Part shown: one piece after another, positions 9,950 to 19,808 of the stretch
How positions within the stretch are numbered: position 1 is the stretch's first letter
How the letters are laid out: each line of letters opens with the position of its first letter
Assembly (NCBI RefSeq): GCF_002954325.1
Contig: NZ_MQVX01000001.1
Span: 2,460,743 to 2,524,742 of the forward strand
Reading direction: 5' to 3'
From: Aureicoccus marinus
GTDB taxonomy: Bacteria; Bacteroidota; Bacteroidia; Flavobacteriales; Flavobacteriaceae
DNA length: 64,000 bases
Program-made: the position numbers and the translations under genes
The notes under the pieces: generated by a model
What the model saw: only the letters and a program-made list of their open reading frames with translations
What the model was told of the DNA's origin: nothing
Database searches by the model: none

Positions 9950-11797
9950 ATGATAGAGCTCGCTGGAATAATTATCCTGGGCATCATTGCCCAGTGGTTT
10001 GCCTGGCGCCTAAGAATTCCCGCTATTCTTCCCCTGATCCTGATCGGTTTACTGGTTGGGCCCTTGGCTTCTGAATACTTTGGCGAAAAACTGATCGAAC
10101 CCAAATGGGCCCCGGAAGATGACAAAATGGGTCTGTTTCCGGGAAACAGCCTGTACTTTTTTGTGTCTTTGGCGATTAGTGTTATTCTGTTTGAGGGAGG
10201 CCTGACCCTGAAACGCTCCGAAATCAAAACCGTGGGCCCTGTAATCACAAAGCTGATCACTTTAGGAACCCTGGTAACCTTTTTCGGCGCTGCTATCGCT
10301 GCTTACTACATCATGTACCCCAAGCTGAGCTGGCAGATGGCCTTTTTGTTTTCGTCATTGATCATTGTGACGGGACCGACTGTAATCGCACCGATACTCC
10401 GCAATATTCCCCTAAAAAAGAACGTCTCCACCGTCTTAAAATGGGAAGGGATTTTGATTGATCCTATCGGCGCTCTCTTCGCGGTATTGGTCTACGAATT
10501 CATCGCTTCCATAGGGGTAGGAAAGGAATACACCCTTACCGCCCTGGAAGAATTTGGAAAGATTCTACTCTTTGGTTTCACTTTCGGATTCACCTTTGCC
10601 AACGCTTTAGCGGTCATGATTCGCAATAAATGGATTCCCCATTATTTGATGAATGTCGCCACTCTTGCCATGGTGCTTTTTGTCTTTGTGGCCTCTGATG
10701 TAGCAGCCCATGAATCGGGCCTTTTAGCCGTTGTGGTCATGGGAATGGTCATGGGGAATATGAATTTACCAAATCTTGAAGAGCTCCTTTACTTTAAAGA
10801 ATCACTGAGCGTCCTGCTGATTTCGATCCTCTTCATTTTGCTGGCCGCGAATATAGACATGAGCGACCTGGAACTCATTTACAACTGGGATACCGCCATT
10901 TTGTTTGCGGTTATTGTCTTTATTATCCGGCCTTTGGGCGTGCTCTTTAGTACCCAGGGCTCCGACCTGAGCTTCCGTGAACGTTCCTTTATCAGCTGGG
11001 TGGGCCCACGAGGTATTGTGGCTGCGGGTATCGCTTCGCTTTTTGGACAACAACTCGTTGACCAAGGAATTCCTGGAGCCGAATACATTACCCCGCTCGT
11101 CTTTATGATCGTGCTGGGAACTGTATTGCTCAACGCCACCACGGCAAGGCCTGTTGCCCATTGGCTTGGGGTTTTCTTGAGCAAATCAGAAGGTATTTTG
11201 ATTGTGGGCGCCTCCAAGGTGTCGCGTTTGATCGGAGACTACCTGAAAAGAAACGACCGCCATGTCGTGCTTATCGATAACAACGCGGCCAATGTCAACA
11301 AGGCGAAAAAAATGGGCATTGACGCCCTGAACGCGAACATCTATTCCGATAGTTTTGCCGACAGTATTGAACTGAACGACATCGGTTACCTCTTTGCCAT
11401 GACGGGTAACAACGACATTAACCAATACGCGATCGACCGCTTCGGCAAGCAATTCGGCGAGAACGGAGCTTTCCGACTAAGCACCCTTGACGAGACGAGA
11501 AGTGACGAGGTGGGCGATTCCAGTCATCTCTTTTCGGGGGCGACAGACTTTTTGCGATTGACAGAAGCGGTCCGGAAATACCCGAGCATTCAAGAGATTG
11601 ACTTGAAGGATCAGGATCACCTCAACACCTTACTCGAAATCAGCGGAAAGGACCAGGACACCGTGCCCTTGTTTATCAAAAGTAAGGCCGGGGAGCTGAA
11701 GATTCTACGCCCCGCAGAGGAGGTGCCAGAATACAGCGCTGGAAGTAAATTGGTTTACCTCGGAAAAGTCTACGATTTCGATCAGGAAGGGGTATAA
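9950..11797 (+). CDS. Cation:proton antiporter with TrkA-N domain
   Basis: This is an inner-membrane monovalent cation/H+ antiporter of the CPA1 (NhaP-like) type. The 615-residue protein has about twelve hydrophobic segments in the first 400 residues, with the conserved core LFEGGLTL in the third to fourth segment region and VTGPTVIAPILR (about 140-155). The segment SWVGPRGIVAAGIASL is a signature of Na+/H+ exchanger helices. From about residue 404 the sequence GILIVGASKVSRLIGDYL begins a Rossmann-fold RCK/TrkA-N domain that binds nucleotide and gates the transporter. It is monocistronic, with lepA convergent only 3 bp away. Confidence 0.93.
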   Translation: MIELAGIIILGIIAQWFAWRLRIPAILPLILIGLLVGPLASEYFGEKLIEPKWAPEDDKMGLFPGNSLYFFVSLAISVILFEGGLTLKRSEIKTVGPVITKLITLGTLVTFFGAAIAAYYIMYPKLSWQMAFLFSSLIIVTGPTVIAPILRNIPLKKNVSTVLKWEGILIDPIGALFAVLVYEFIASIGVGKEYTLTALEEFGKILLFGFTFGFTFANALAVMIRNKWIPHYLMNVATLAMVLFVFVASDVAAHESGLLAVVVMGMVMGNMNLPNLEELLYFKESLSVLLISILFILLAANIDMSDLELIYNWDTAILFAVIVFIIRPLGVLFSTQGSDLSFRERSFISWVGPRGIVAAGIASLFGQQLVDQGIPGAEYITPLVFMIVLGTVLLNATTARPVAHWLGVFLSKSEGILIVGASKVSRLIGDYLKRNDRHVVLIDNNAANVNKAKKMGIDALNANIYSDSFADSIELNDIGYLFAMTGNNDINQYAIDRFGKQFGENGAFRLSTLDETRSDEVGDSSHLFSGATDFLRLTEAVRKYPSIQEIDLKDQDHLNTLLEISGKDQDTVPLFIKSKAGELKILRPAEEVPEYSAGSKLVYLGKVYDFDQEGV

Positions 11798-11800
11798 GCC

Positions 11801-13597
11801 CTAATCATTCAGCTTAAGAACCGCCATAAAGGCCTGTTGTGGAATTTCTACATTCCCGACTTGGCGCATACGCTTCTTTCCTTTTTTCTGCTTCTCGAGG
11901 AGTTTACGCTTACGAGAGATATCCCCACCATAACACTTGGCGGTAACATCCTTTCGGAGCGCTTTGATGGTCTCACGAGAAATGATCTTGGAACCGATGG
12001 CTGCCTGAATCGGAATATCGAATTGCTGGCGCGGGATCAGCTCTTTCAGTTTCTCGCACATGCGCTTTCCGATGGTGTGCGCGTTATCGGCGTGAACCAA
12101 GGCAGAAAGAGCATCCACCGGCTGGGCATTCAAGAGAATATCGACCCGGACCAGCTTGGAACTGCGAAGCCCAATCGGGCTGTAATCAAAAGAAGCATAG
12201 CCTTTAGAAACGGTTTTCAGACGGTCGTAAAAGTCAAAAACAATTTCGGCCAGAGGCATATCAAAGTTGAGTTCTACTCGCTCGGTAGTCAGGTAGGACT
12301 GGTTGGTGATCTGTCCGCGCTTGTCAATACAGAGCGACATCACATTCCCCACAAAATCACTTTTGGTGATGATGGAAGCTTTGATATAAGGTTCTTCCAC
12401 CCGATCCAAGGTCGAAGGATCCGGCAAATCGGAAGGGTTGTTAACAATGACAATTTCGTCAGGGCTTTTACGCGTAAAGGCGTGGTAACTAACGTTAGGA
12501 ACCGTGGTGATCACCGTCATATTGAACTCCCTTTCGAGGCGCTCCTGAATGATCTCCATGTGGAGCATTCCCAGGAATCCACAACGGAATCCAAAACCAA
12601 GGGCCGCACTACTTTCGGGCTGAAAGACCAAAGAGGCGTCGTTCAGCTGTAGTTTTTCCATGGAGGATCGAAGCTCTTCAAAGTCTTCGGTATCCACCGG
12701 ATAAATTCCAGCAAAAACCATGGGTTTTACCTCCTCGAATCCAGCAATGGCTTCGGGAGAAGGGCTGTTCGAAAGGGTAATGGTATCTCCCACTTTGACC
12801 TCTCGAGCGTCTTTGATCCCCGTAATGAGGTAGCCCACATCACCGGTTTTGACTTCTTTTTTCGGGTGTTGCTCCAGTTTGAGGGTTCCGATTTCGTCTG
12901 CGAAATAATCATTCCCGGTGGCCATGAATTTGATCTTGTCTCCTTTCGAGATCTTTCCATTTAAAACGCGGAAGTAGGTTTCGACCCCTCTAAACGGATT
13001 GTAGACCGAGTCAAAAACCAGGGCCTGTAAATTGGCCCCTGGATCCCCTTCTGGAGCGGGAACACGCTCAATAATGGCCTGTAAAATATCTTCGATTCCG
13101 ATACCGGTTTTAGCACTGGCCGGAATCACTTCTTCGGCATCACAACCCAAGAGGTCTACGATGTCGTCGGTTACTTCTTCGGGATTTGCGCTGGGCAAGT
13201 CCACCTTGTTCAGAACAGGGATGATTTCCAGGTCGTTGTCCAGGGCCAGGTAAAGGTTAGAGATGGTCTGAGCCTGAATGCTCTGCGCGGCATCGACCAC
13301 CAAGAGCGCTCCTTCACAGGCGGCAATGGAACGGGAAACTTCATAAGAAAAATCCACGTGTCCCGGAGTATCGATCAGGTTCAGGATGTACTCCTGCCCC
13401 TCATAGGTATATTCCATTTGGATCGCATGGCTTTTGATCGTAATCCCGCGTTCTCTCTCCAAATCCATATTGTCCAGCAGTTGGTCCTGCTTTTCTCTCT
13501 CCGTCACCGAGCCCGTAAAATCGAGCAAACGGTCAGCCAGCGTGCTTTTACCGTGATCGATGTGGGCGATAATACAAAAGTTGCGAATGTGCTTCAT
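11801..13597 (-). CDS. lepA: Translation elongation factor 4 (LepA)
   Basis: This is a ribosome-associated GTPase that helps remodel stalled or mis-translocated ribosomes and assists initiation. The 598 residues match the family length. The G motifs are AHIDHGKST (G1, near residue 10), DTPGHVDF (G3) and NKVDLPSA (G4). Domain II, an EF-G-like domain, and the LepA-specific C-terminal domain follow, ending near [20 protein letters not shown]. The start ATG at 13595-13597 gives [25 protein letters not shown] -7 box lies about 47 bp upstream. The gene is divergent from the outer-membrane barrel gene. Confidence 0.98.
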   Translation of the reverse strand: MKHIRNFCIIAHIDHGKSTLADRLLDFTGSVTEREKQDQLLDNMDLERERGITIKSHAIQMEYTYEGQEYILNLIDTPGHVDFSYEVSRSIAACEGALLVVDAAQSIQAQTISNLYLALDNDLEIIPVLNKVDLPSANPEEVTDDIVDLLGCDAEEVIPASAKTGIGIEDILQAIIERVPAPEGDPGANLQALVFDSVYNPFRGVETYFRVLNGKISKGDKIKFMATGNDYFADEIGTLKLEQHPKKEVKTGDVGYLITGIKDAREVKVGDTITLSNSPSPEAIAGFEEVKPMVFAGIYPVDTEDFEELRSSMEKLQLNDASLVFQPESSAALGFGFRCGFLGMLHMEIIQERLEREFNMTVITTVPNVSYHAFTRKSPDEIVIVNNPSDLPDPSTLDRVEEPYIKASIITKSDFVGNVMSLCIDKRGQITNQSYLTTERVELNFDMPLAEIVFDFYDRLKTVSKGYASFDYSPIGLRSSKLVRVDILLNAQPVDALSALVHADNAHTIGKRMCEKLKELIPRQQFDIPIQAAIGSKIISRETIKALRKDVTAKCYGGDISRKRKLLEKQKKGKKRMRQVGNVEIPQQAFMAVLKLND

Positions 13598-13640
13598 AAG
13601 ACTAGCTCAGGGCCCTAAAAACGGGGGATTCACCTGAGAA

Positions 13641-13667
13641 TTGCAAATATACTTCATTATAGTTTTG
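13641..13667 (+). promoter_or_regulatory. Predicted promoter for the outer-membrane barrel gene
   Basis: The plus strand has TTG at 13641-13643 and TAGTTTTG at 13660-13667, matching TAnnTTTG. The spacer of 16 bp is shorter than the usual 19-21. The start codon follows 29 bp after the box. It overlaps the region of the divergent lepA -7 box, so the two promoters lie back to back. Confidence 0.5.
13644..13651 (-). promoter_or_regulatory. Predicted -7 box for lepA (TATATTTG)
   Basis: On the minus strand the bases read TATATTTG, a full match to the Bacteroidota -7 consensus TAnnTTTG, and lie 47 bp before the lepA ATG. No TTG at the ideal 19-21 bp distance is seen, so only the -7 element is supported. 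Confidence 0.5.
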
Positions 13668-13695
13668 TAGATTTACCCTCCAACCCCCTTTTAGC

Positions 13696-16108
13696 ATGAA
13701 AAAAACACTGACCCTGAGCTTGTTCCTGTTGGCGAACATTTGTTTCCTGCAGGCACAGGAGTTTGAACTGAGCGGAAAAGTCGTGAACCAGGACTCGTCT
13801 CCCTTGTCCTTTGCGACGGTTTTGCTGTACAAAAACAGCGATACGACTCAAGTCAAAGGGGTCTCGGCCGATGAAGAAGGAGACTTTCTTTTTAAGGGGG
13901 TGCCTGCGGGCCTTTACTTGCTCCGAGCATCCTACGTCAGCCGCTTATCAAACTACGTCTTATTAGACGTACAGCAGGACGTCAAAATAGGCGCTATCGT
14001 CATGCCGGAAGAGGTCAACGAATTAGGCGAAGTGGTGGTCGCCGCCAAAAAGCCGGTGCTTAAAAGACAGGCCGACCGTCTGGTTTTTCAGGTCGAAAAC
14101 ACCGTCGTCACCCAAGGAAACAGCCTGGACATTCTAAAGAGCACCCCCGGCCTGATCACCAACCCGAATGGCTTTAACATCAGGGGCCAAGGAGCAACCG
14201 TATACATCAACAACCGGCGAGTTCGCCTTTCGAGCGATGAGATCAACCAACTTCTGGAAGGCCTTCCCGGGAATACGGTGCAGTCCGTAGAACTCATTCA
14301 CAATCCACCGGCCCAGTACGATGCCGACGGGGGGCCTATTTTAAATATCGTGACGTCTAAAAATGTCAGTCTGGGCTATAAAGGAAGTTTGAACGCAGCC
14401 TATACCCAGGGCATATTGGCCAAGTACCAATTTGGGATGAGCCACTACTGGCAAAACGAAAACTCCAACCTCTTTTTGAACTACAACTTTAGCCCGTCCA
14501 ACCGGCGAATTCAGGTAGACAAAGGGATCAACTTTATCAACCCCCAAGGCGATGTTTTTTCACGTTGGTTGACCGACGAAGTGGACGACCGCAAACAAAA
14601 AATGCACAGTGTCAATTTTGCCTATGACCTGAAGCTGGGCGAAAAAGACGCGATCAGTTTGACGGCGAACGCCTTTGTCAACCCCGATCTGGAGTGGCGC
14701 CGCCGCATGGATGCCACCTTGAGCAATGGTTCTGGGGTTTTGGATTCCACTTTCAACACCGCCAATACCGGTACCGAAAACGCCGAAAATATTGCCGCGG
14801 ATTTGGTGTGGAAACACAGCACAGACAACGGAAGCCTAAGCCTTGGAGGGCATTACACCCGCTTTGAGGAAGACCAGAACCAAACCATTTTTACGCGTTA
14901 TTTCAACCCGGCAGGTCAAAGCCTCAACACCTTTGGTTTTGATACCCGAGCCGATCAACAGATCGATATCGCTACCGCCCAATTGGATTACAGCTACCAA
15001 AAGGGAGTGAGCTCTTGGGAAATGGGGGCCAAGTATTCTTATATCGCTTCGGATAACGAGATCGACTACCTCAACTTTATCGGAGGCACCAACGACGCCG
15101 TTAACGCCGGCTTGAGTGATGAGTACCGATACGAAGAAGAAGTACTCGCGGCTTATTTATCCTGGTCTGCCGATTGGGAAAAGTTTTCGGCCAAGGCCGG
15201 ATTACGCGGAGAACAAACCAATGCTTTAGGGGATTCCCGCCTCTTGAACGAGGTGAATGAACTGGACTTTTTCCGCCTCTTTCCGACCCTCTACATGCTT
15301 TGGACCGTGGACGATAGCAACAGCTTTGCCTTCGATTATGGTCGACGGGTGGATCGACCTCAGTACAATGACCTCAACCCCTTCCGCTACTTCTACAACG
15401 AGAATGATTTTGAGGAAGAACCCGCGTTTACAGCCCGTTTTCAGCCACAATTTTAACCTGAACTACACCCTGAATGGGGAATACTTTATCGATCTCTACT
15501 ACCGCGACAACGGGCAGTACATTTCGTATCTGGTATTTCAGGACAACGACAACTTGACCCTGCGCGAACTCAAGCAGAACATCCAAGCCAGCCGGTCTTA
15601 CGGAATTGACTTTACCGTGAGTAAGAGTATTGCCAGCTTCTGGGACTTCTTGGCCTATTCGTCTTTGTTCCACGAGGAAGAGGTCTTCTTGGCGGAAGAA
15701 AGCGGAGACGTAGAAGTCACCAACAGCTTTGACGGTTTCTATATTTACCTGGCCAACTACCTCAACCTCTCGGCCGACGGAAGTTGGACGGCGGAAGCGA
15801 CCGCGGAGTATATGTCGGGTAATATTTTTGGAAGCTATGTGCGGGAGGCCACTACCAATGTGACCCTCGGTTTGCGCAAGAGTTTGTGGAACGATAGGGC
15901 CGTCCTCAGCGTGCGTGCAGAAGACCTGTTGGGCCAGGCCATGGGGCGTTATACTTCGCGCTATTTGAACCAGAACAACAACTTTTTCACGCAACCCGAG
16001 ACGCAATTTGTGCGTTTTGGCTTCACCTACAACTTCGGAAACTTTCGTCTTACGGATAACGAGAGAAGGATAGAGAAAGACGAAAGAGCGCGCCTGGGCG
16101 AAAACTAA
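13696..16108 (+). CDS. Outer-membrane beta-barrel protein with carboxypeptidase-regulatory domain (frameshifted)
   Basis: This is a TonB-receptor-like outer-membrane protein of the OMP_b-brl_3 family, presumably involved in uptake or surface assembly. The signal peptide ends CFLQAQ, followed by a carboxypeptidase-regulatory-like domain (about 25-100: VVNQDSSPLSFATVLLY), a plug region with ILKSTPGL and VYINNRRV (about 155-200), then a long barrel. Near 15411-15420 the frame changes between NENDFE and KNPRLQPVFSHNF. Removing one base from GG restores a continuous protein of about 803 residues ending with an aromatic-rich last strand and a charged tail. The site is the usual barrel motif N-P-x-L-x-P, so the gene is one unit. 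dusB follows after 49 bp. Confidence 0.88.
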
Positions 16109-16157
16109 GCCCTTCAAAGTCAAAGAATTCGTAAATTTACCGCCCAAAAAAAGCGCT

Positions 16158-17150
16158 GTGCCCAAGATTGGTCCAATAGAATTACCGGAATTTCCACTCT
16201 TGCTCGCTCCTATGGAAGACGTGAGCGATCCGCCTTTTCGTGCCTTGTGCAAGGAACAGGGAGCTGATGTGGTGTATACCGAATTCATTTCTTCCGAAGG
16301 CCTCATTCGCGATGCGGCGAAGAGCACCATGAAACTGGACATCTACGAAAAGGAGCGTCCAGTCGGGATTCAGATTTTTGGAGCCGAAATGGACTCCATG
16401 CTTCAAGCCATCGACATCGTTGAAAAAACAGGACCGGACATCATCGACATCAACTTTGGTTGCCCGGTAAAGAAAGTGGTTTGCAAGAATGCCGGTGCCG
16501 GTATTTTAAGAGATATTCCGCTGATGGTCAAGCTGACCGAAGCCATGGTTAAGCGCACCAACTTGCCCGTTACGGTAAAAACCCGATTGGGATGGGACCA
16601 GGAATCCATCAAGATCGTAGAGGTTGCAGAGCGGCTTCAGGACGTCGGGATTCAGGCGATATCTATTCACGGAAGAACCCGGGTACAGATGTACAAAGGG
16701 CAGGCCGATTGGAAGCCGATTGCGGCAGTCAAGAACAATCCCCGCATGCACATTCCGGTCTTCGGCAATGGAGACGTAGATTCTCCCGAAGCAGCGGTCC
16801 GGATGCGTGATGAATACGGTTTAGACGGCGCCATGATTGGCCGAGCCAGTATCGGATACCCGTGGTTCTTTAAAGAAGTCAAGCACTTCTTTGAAACCGG
16901 GACACACTTGCCTCCACCCACCCTTCAGGAGCGGGTTGATGCTGCACGCCGCCACTTGCAGATGTCCATCGATTGGAAAGGCGAAAAACTCGGGGTCTTT
17001 GAAACCCGCCGCCACTACACCAACTACTTCAAGGGCATTCCGCACTTCAAAGAGTACCGCATGAAAATGGTTACCAGCGACGCTTCAGAAGACGTCTTTG
17101 CGGCCTTTGACGAGGTGCTCGAAAAGTTCGGAGACCACCAATTCGTGTAG
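16158..17150 (+). CDS. dusB: tRNA-dihydrouridine synthase (DusB family)
   Basis: This is a flavoenzyme that reduces uridine to dihydrouridine in the D loop of tRNA. The 330-residue protein has the TIM barrel start LLAPMEDVSDPPFRALC, which binds FMN, then the motif NFGCPVKKVVCKNAGAG with the catalytic cysteine near residue 105. HGRTRVQMYKG and the phosphate-binding IPVFGNGDV and GAMIGRASIG motifs follow. The C-terminal helical domain is complete. The start is GTG at 16158; an upstream ATG in frame is not available close by. It is 49 bp after the barrel gene and probably has its own promoter. Confidence 0.95.
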   Translation: MPKIGPIELPEFPLLLAPMEDVSDPPFRALCKEQGADVVYTEFISSEGLIRDAAKSTMKLDIYEKERPVGIQIFGAEMDSMLQAIDIVEKTGPDIIDINFGCPVKKVVCKNAGAGILRDIPLMVKLTEAMVKRTNLPVTVKTRLGWDQESIKIVEVAERLQDVGIQAISIHGRTRVQMYKGQADWKPIAAVKNNPRMHIPVFGNGDVDSPEAAVRMRDEYGLDGAMIGRASIGYPWFFKEVKHFFETGTHLPPPTLQERVDAARRHLQMSIDWKGEKLGVFETRRHYTNYFKGIPHFKEYRMKMVTSDASEDVFAAFDEVLEKFGDHQFV

Positions 17151-17152
17151 TC

Positions 17153-18358
17153 TTATCTCAGTAATTCTTTAGAAATTCTTCGGCTCGCCATAAAGGAAGA
17201 AAGGAAGCCGAGCACACTGATGGTTCCCATGACCAAAAGAGCGTTGGGCAGAGTGAGTTCCACCGGGTAAGAAAGGGTTTCGGTGATTTTAAGCCAGCCC
17301 CACATGACTTGAGAGCCTACCAGCAAACCGCCAATCAGGATGCCAATGGCCCCACCCAAAGTGGTCAACAACAGCCCTTGCATAAAGTAAATCTTGCGCA
17401 GAGAAGGAATAGTTGCCCCGAGGTTATACAGGGTTTTCGAATGCTCGCGCTTGTCGAGAATCATCATAATAATCGCGCCCACTACATTGAACAAGGCAAT
17501 GATGAGCACCAGGGTAAAGATGAGGTAGGTGGCGAGGTTTTCGGTATTCAGCATACGATAGAGGGTGCCGTTGAGTTCCTCCCGGCTGAGAACTAGCACC
17601 TCTGGTCCGAGGAGGCTCTGCAGTTCAGAGCGGACCTCTTCCAGTCGAGCTGGATCGGTGATCTTGACGTTCAGTCCTGTGATTTGGGCGGCCTCTTTTT
17701 CTAAAAGGGCCTGTACCAAAGGAAGGCTGGCAAAGAGGTATTTTTTGTCGAGTTGGTCTTCAACAGCGTAGACTCCACTGACTACAAGGGGCAGCTCGTT
17801 ATAGGGCTTGGAGTTGATGCCCCGGGAGGCGAAACCGCCTTTTCCTGGCTTGGGCGCAAGGACGACTAAAGGGTTCTGGTAGTTGTTGGGCGGCACTCCC
17901 AAAATGCTGACCAGCCCAATCCCCACCACGGTTTGCTCTTCGGTAATACCCCAGTTGCCAAAGTAGAGCAGGCTGTCGACCTCGGTGACCTGTCGGTAAG
18001 AAGGCTCGATGCCTTTGATGGTCGCTAAATGACTTTTCTCTTTATAGCTGATGTAGACCCGCTCCTCCATTTCACGCGCCAGACCGTCCACAAAAGGAAC
18101 TTCCTTGAGGCGGTTTTCCTGAACCGAATCCAATTCAAAGAACTTACCGGTCAGGGGCGTGACCTTGAGATCGGGGTCAAAACTGTTGGTGAATTGCAGA
18201 CTGAAAGTCTTCAGGCCTGTAAAGGCGGAAAGCACCACAAACAAAGAGGCCGCTCCGATAATGATCACCAAAAAGGTGACCGCATTGATGATATTGACCG
18301 CATTCTGGCTGCTTTTGGAGCGCAGGTAGCGCTTGGCCATGTAGTACGGAAAACTCAC
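17153..18358 (-). CDS. ABC transporter permease, FtsX/LolC-E-like
   Basis: This is an inner-membrane permease of the MacB/LolCDE class; relatives extract lipoproteins or couple ATP hydrolysis to envelope processes. The 401 residues show one TM near the N-terminus (about 25-50), a periplasmic MacB-PCD-like domain of about 200 residues, and three C-terminal TMs (about 270-300, 325-355 and 370-395). The N-terminal motif YYMAKRYLRSK is typical of Bacteroidota LolE-like proteins. It starts with GTG overlapping the rbfA TGA by four bases (GTGA), so the pair is translationally coupled. No ATPase is next to it. Confidence 0.9.
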   Translation of the reverse strand: MSFPYYMAKRYLRSKSSQNAVNIINAVTFLVIIIGAASLFVVLSAFTGLKTFSLQFTNSFDPDLKVTPLTGKFFELDSVQENRLKEVPFVDGLAREMEERVYISYKEKSHLATIKGIEPSYRQVTEVDSLLYFGNWGITEEQTVVGIGLVSILGVPPNNYQNPLVVLAPKPGKGGFASRGINSKPYNELPLVVSGVYAVEDQLDKKYLFASLPLVQALLEKEAAQITGLNVKITDPARLEEVRSELQSLLGPEVLVLSREELNGTLYRMLNTENLATYLIFTLVLIIALFNVVGAIIMMILDKREHSKTLYNLGATIPSLRKIYFMQGLLLTTLGGAIGILIGGLLVGSQVMWGWLKITETLSYPVELTLPNALLVMGTISVLGFLSSFMASRRISKELLR

Positions 18359-18750
18359 TTTTTCTTGCGTTTATCCAGCAGGTCGCGGTTCTCTATGGGG
18401 TTGTCTTTTCCTTTTAAGGAGTCTTCGATGTTTTGGATGTACTCCAGGGAGTCGTCCAGGTAGAAGAGCAGTTCGGGCATGCGGCGCATTTGGTTGCGCG
18501 TGCGCTGAGCCATTTCGTGACGGATGAGTGGCTGATTCGAGCGAATGCCTTCCAGCAACTCTTCTCCCTTGTCGTTCGGAAAGATGCTGAGGTAGACTTT
18601 GGCAATCGACAGGTCTACACTGACCCGCACTTTAGAGACCGACAAAATCACGCCCTTGAGCCCCCCTTCGGTGGCTGCGCGTTGTAAAATTTCGGCCAGG
18701 TCTTCCTGTAAAACTCCGGCGACTTTCTTCTGTCTTTGAGACTCCTCCAT
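18355..18750 (-). CDS. rbfA: Ribosome-binding factor A
   Basis: This is a 30S assembly factor with a KH-like fold that acts on the 5' helix of 16S rRNA. From the ATG at 18748-18750 the product is 131 residues: SQRQKKVAGVLQEDLAEIL, the DLSIAKVYLSIFP strand with the family's V-S-x-D-x-x-x-A-x-V-Y pattern, and a lysine-rich tail. Two GTG codons directly upstream could also start the frame (to 18756), but ATG is favoured. The minus strand has TATTTTTG at 18763-18756, a -7-like box immediately before the ATG, which would imply a very short leader. It overlaps the permease gene by four bases. Confidence 0.95.
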   Translation of the reverse strand: MEESQRQKKVAGVLQEDLAEILQRAATEGGLKGVILSVSKVRVSVDLSIAKVYLSIFPNDKGEELLEGIRSNQPLIRHEMAQRTRNQMRRMPELLFYLDDSLEYIQNIEDSLKGKDNPIENRDLLDKRKKK

Positions 18751-18854
18751 CACCACAAAAATAGGCTATTTGTGGTATCTTCGAACAGCCGTGCCCAACG
18801 GACTTTTTCGCACTACAAAAAGACCTGCTTTTAGACTGGCAAAATTCGCTCCTT

Positions 18855-19263
18855 ATGAAGAAAATCGAACACCTCGGCATCGCGTCAAAGACATCGAAAA
18901 GGCCAATGCCTTATACACCCAACTCTTTGGAGAGCCGCCTTATAAGCAGGAAGAGGTGGAGTCCGAAGGAGTGATCACCTCCTTTTTCAAATCAGGCCCG
19001 AACAAGATTGAGCTTTTGGAGGCACTCGCGAAGACAGCCCGATTAGTAAGTACATCGAAAAGAAAGGAGAAGGAATTCACCATGTGGCTTTTGCTGTGGA
19101 CGATATCTTGGCAGAGGTTGCAAGACTCAAGGAAGCCGGTTTCCGCATCCTCAACGAAACGCCTAAAAAAGGAGCAGACAACAAATGGGTGGTTTTTCTA
19201 CACCCCAAGGATACTCACGGGGTTCTACTGGAACTGTGTCAAGAAATTGACGGGCCCCTTTAG
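18855..19263 (+). CDS. mce: Methylmalonyl-CoA epimerase (two frameshifts)
   Basis: This enzyme interconverts (2S)- and (2R)-methylmalonyl-CoA, linking propionate to succinyl-CoA. It has a VOC fold. The ATG at 18855 opens MKKIEHLGIA. Near 18886 one base is missing before VKDIEKANALYTQLFG. A second base is missing near 19024, between IELLEA and TREDSPISKYIEKKG. After that, GIHHVAFAVDDI and HGVLLELCQEI complete the family pattern, with metal-binding His and Glu residues present, and the frame stops at 19261-19263. Corrected length is about 136 residues, the normal size. Both changes look like single-base losses. It is divergent from rbfA. Confidence 0.87.
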
Positions 19264-19273
19264 GCAAAAAAAA

Positions 19274-19300
19274 GAGAGGTGCGCTTCTATAACACCTCTC
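19274..19300 (-). terminator. Rho-independent terminator-like hairpin
   Basis: GAGAGGTG (19274-19281) pairs perfectly with CACCTCTC (19293-19300) around an 11-base loop. On the minus strand the stem is followed by a run of seven to eight T, so it ends leftward transcripts best. On the plus strand it is a weak stop for the epimerase gene. Confidence 0.65.
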
Positions 19301-19501
19301 CTTAGTTTTACAGAATAAAGGGTGATTTGCTTCTAATCACTTATCCCTATTTCGGGGGGACACTATCCTGCGATCAATCATGTAATCAAAACAACAATCC
19401 AAAAACAATATCGGGCATTCTTTTCCTTTATCTGGAGCTGGTGGGGTGGGTGCTCGCTAAGGGACGATGAATGACGTTTAGCCTTCGGTAAGCGATTTTG
19501 A

Positions 19502-19663
19502 CTAGGATGGAAAGTCCAATTCGAGGGACGAATTCAGGTTAATTCCCCGCACGATACCGCTTTGGCTTTGGTCCATCAGTTTGGAAATCAAAGCAAGGGG
19601 TTCGCGACTTAGGCGTGCGGTTTCGGCGGCGAGTTTTTGATCTGAAATAGAACTGGTTTTCAT
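19502..19663 (-). CDS. Small hypothetical protein, 53 residues
   Basis: This short open frame lies in the 545-bp gap between the epimerase and PepSY genes. ATG is at 19661-19663 and TAG at 19502-19504. It encodes a soluble, mildly amphipathic peptide beginning MKTSSISDQKLAAETARLS and ending SSLELDFPS, with no signal peptide, TM segment or cysteine. Codon choice resembles the neighbours. A strong minus-strand terminator lies about 200 bp downstream (19300-19274), consistent with a real leftward transcript. I do not recognise the family. The rest of the gap holds no other coding frame. Confidence 0.4.
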   Translation of the reverse strand: MKTSSISDQKLAAETARLSREPLALISKLMDQSQSGIVRGINLNSSLELDFPS

Positions 19664-19808
19664 CGGCTGATTGTGTTGTTGATTCCGGTGAGGAATTATT
19701 TAGATCTAACGGGCATCAGCTCCCTCATATTGAATTCAAAAGCCTGAAATATGTGAACCCTGGCAGAATGGTTGTGAAAAGCTATTATTGTAATATAAAA
19801 CAGGAGTT

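Noticed and set aside
18757..18780. Full mce promoter before the epimerase gene
   Set aside because: TATCTTCG is only a near match and no TTG is at the right distance.
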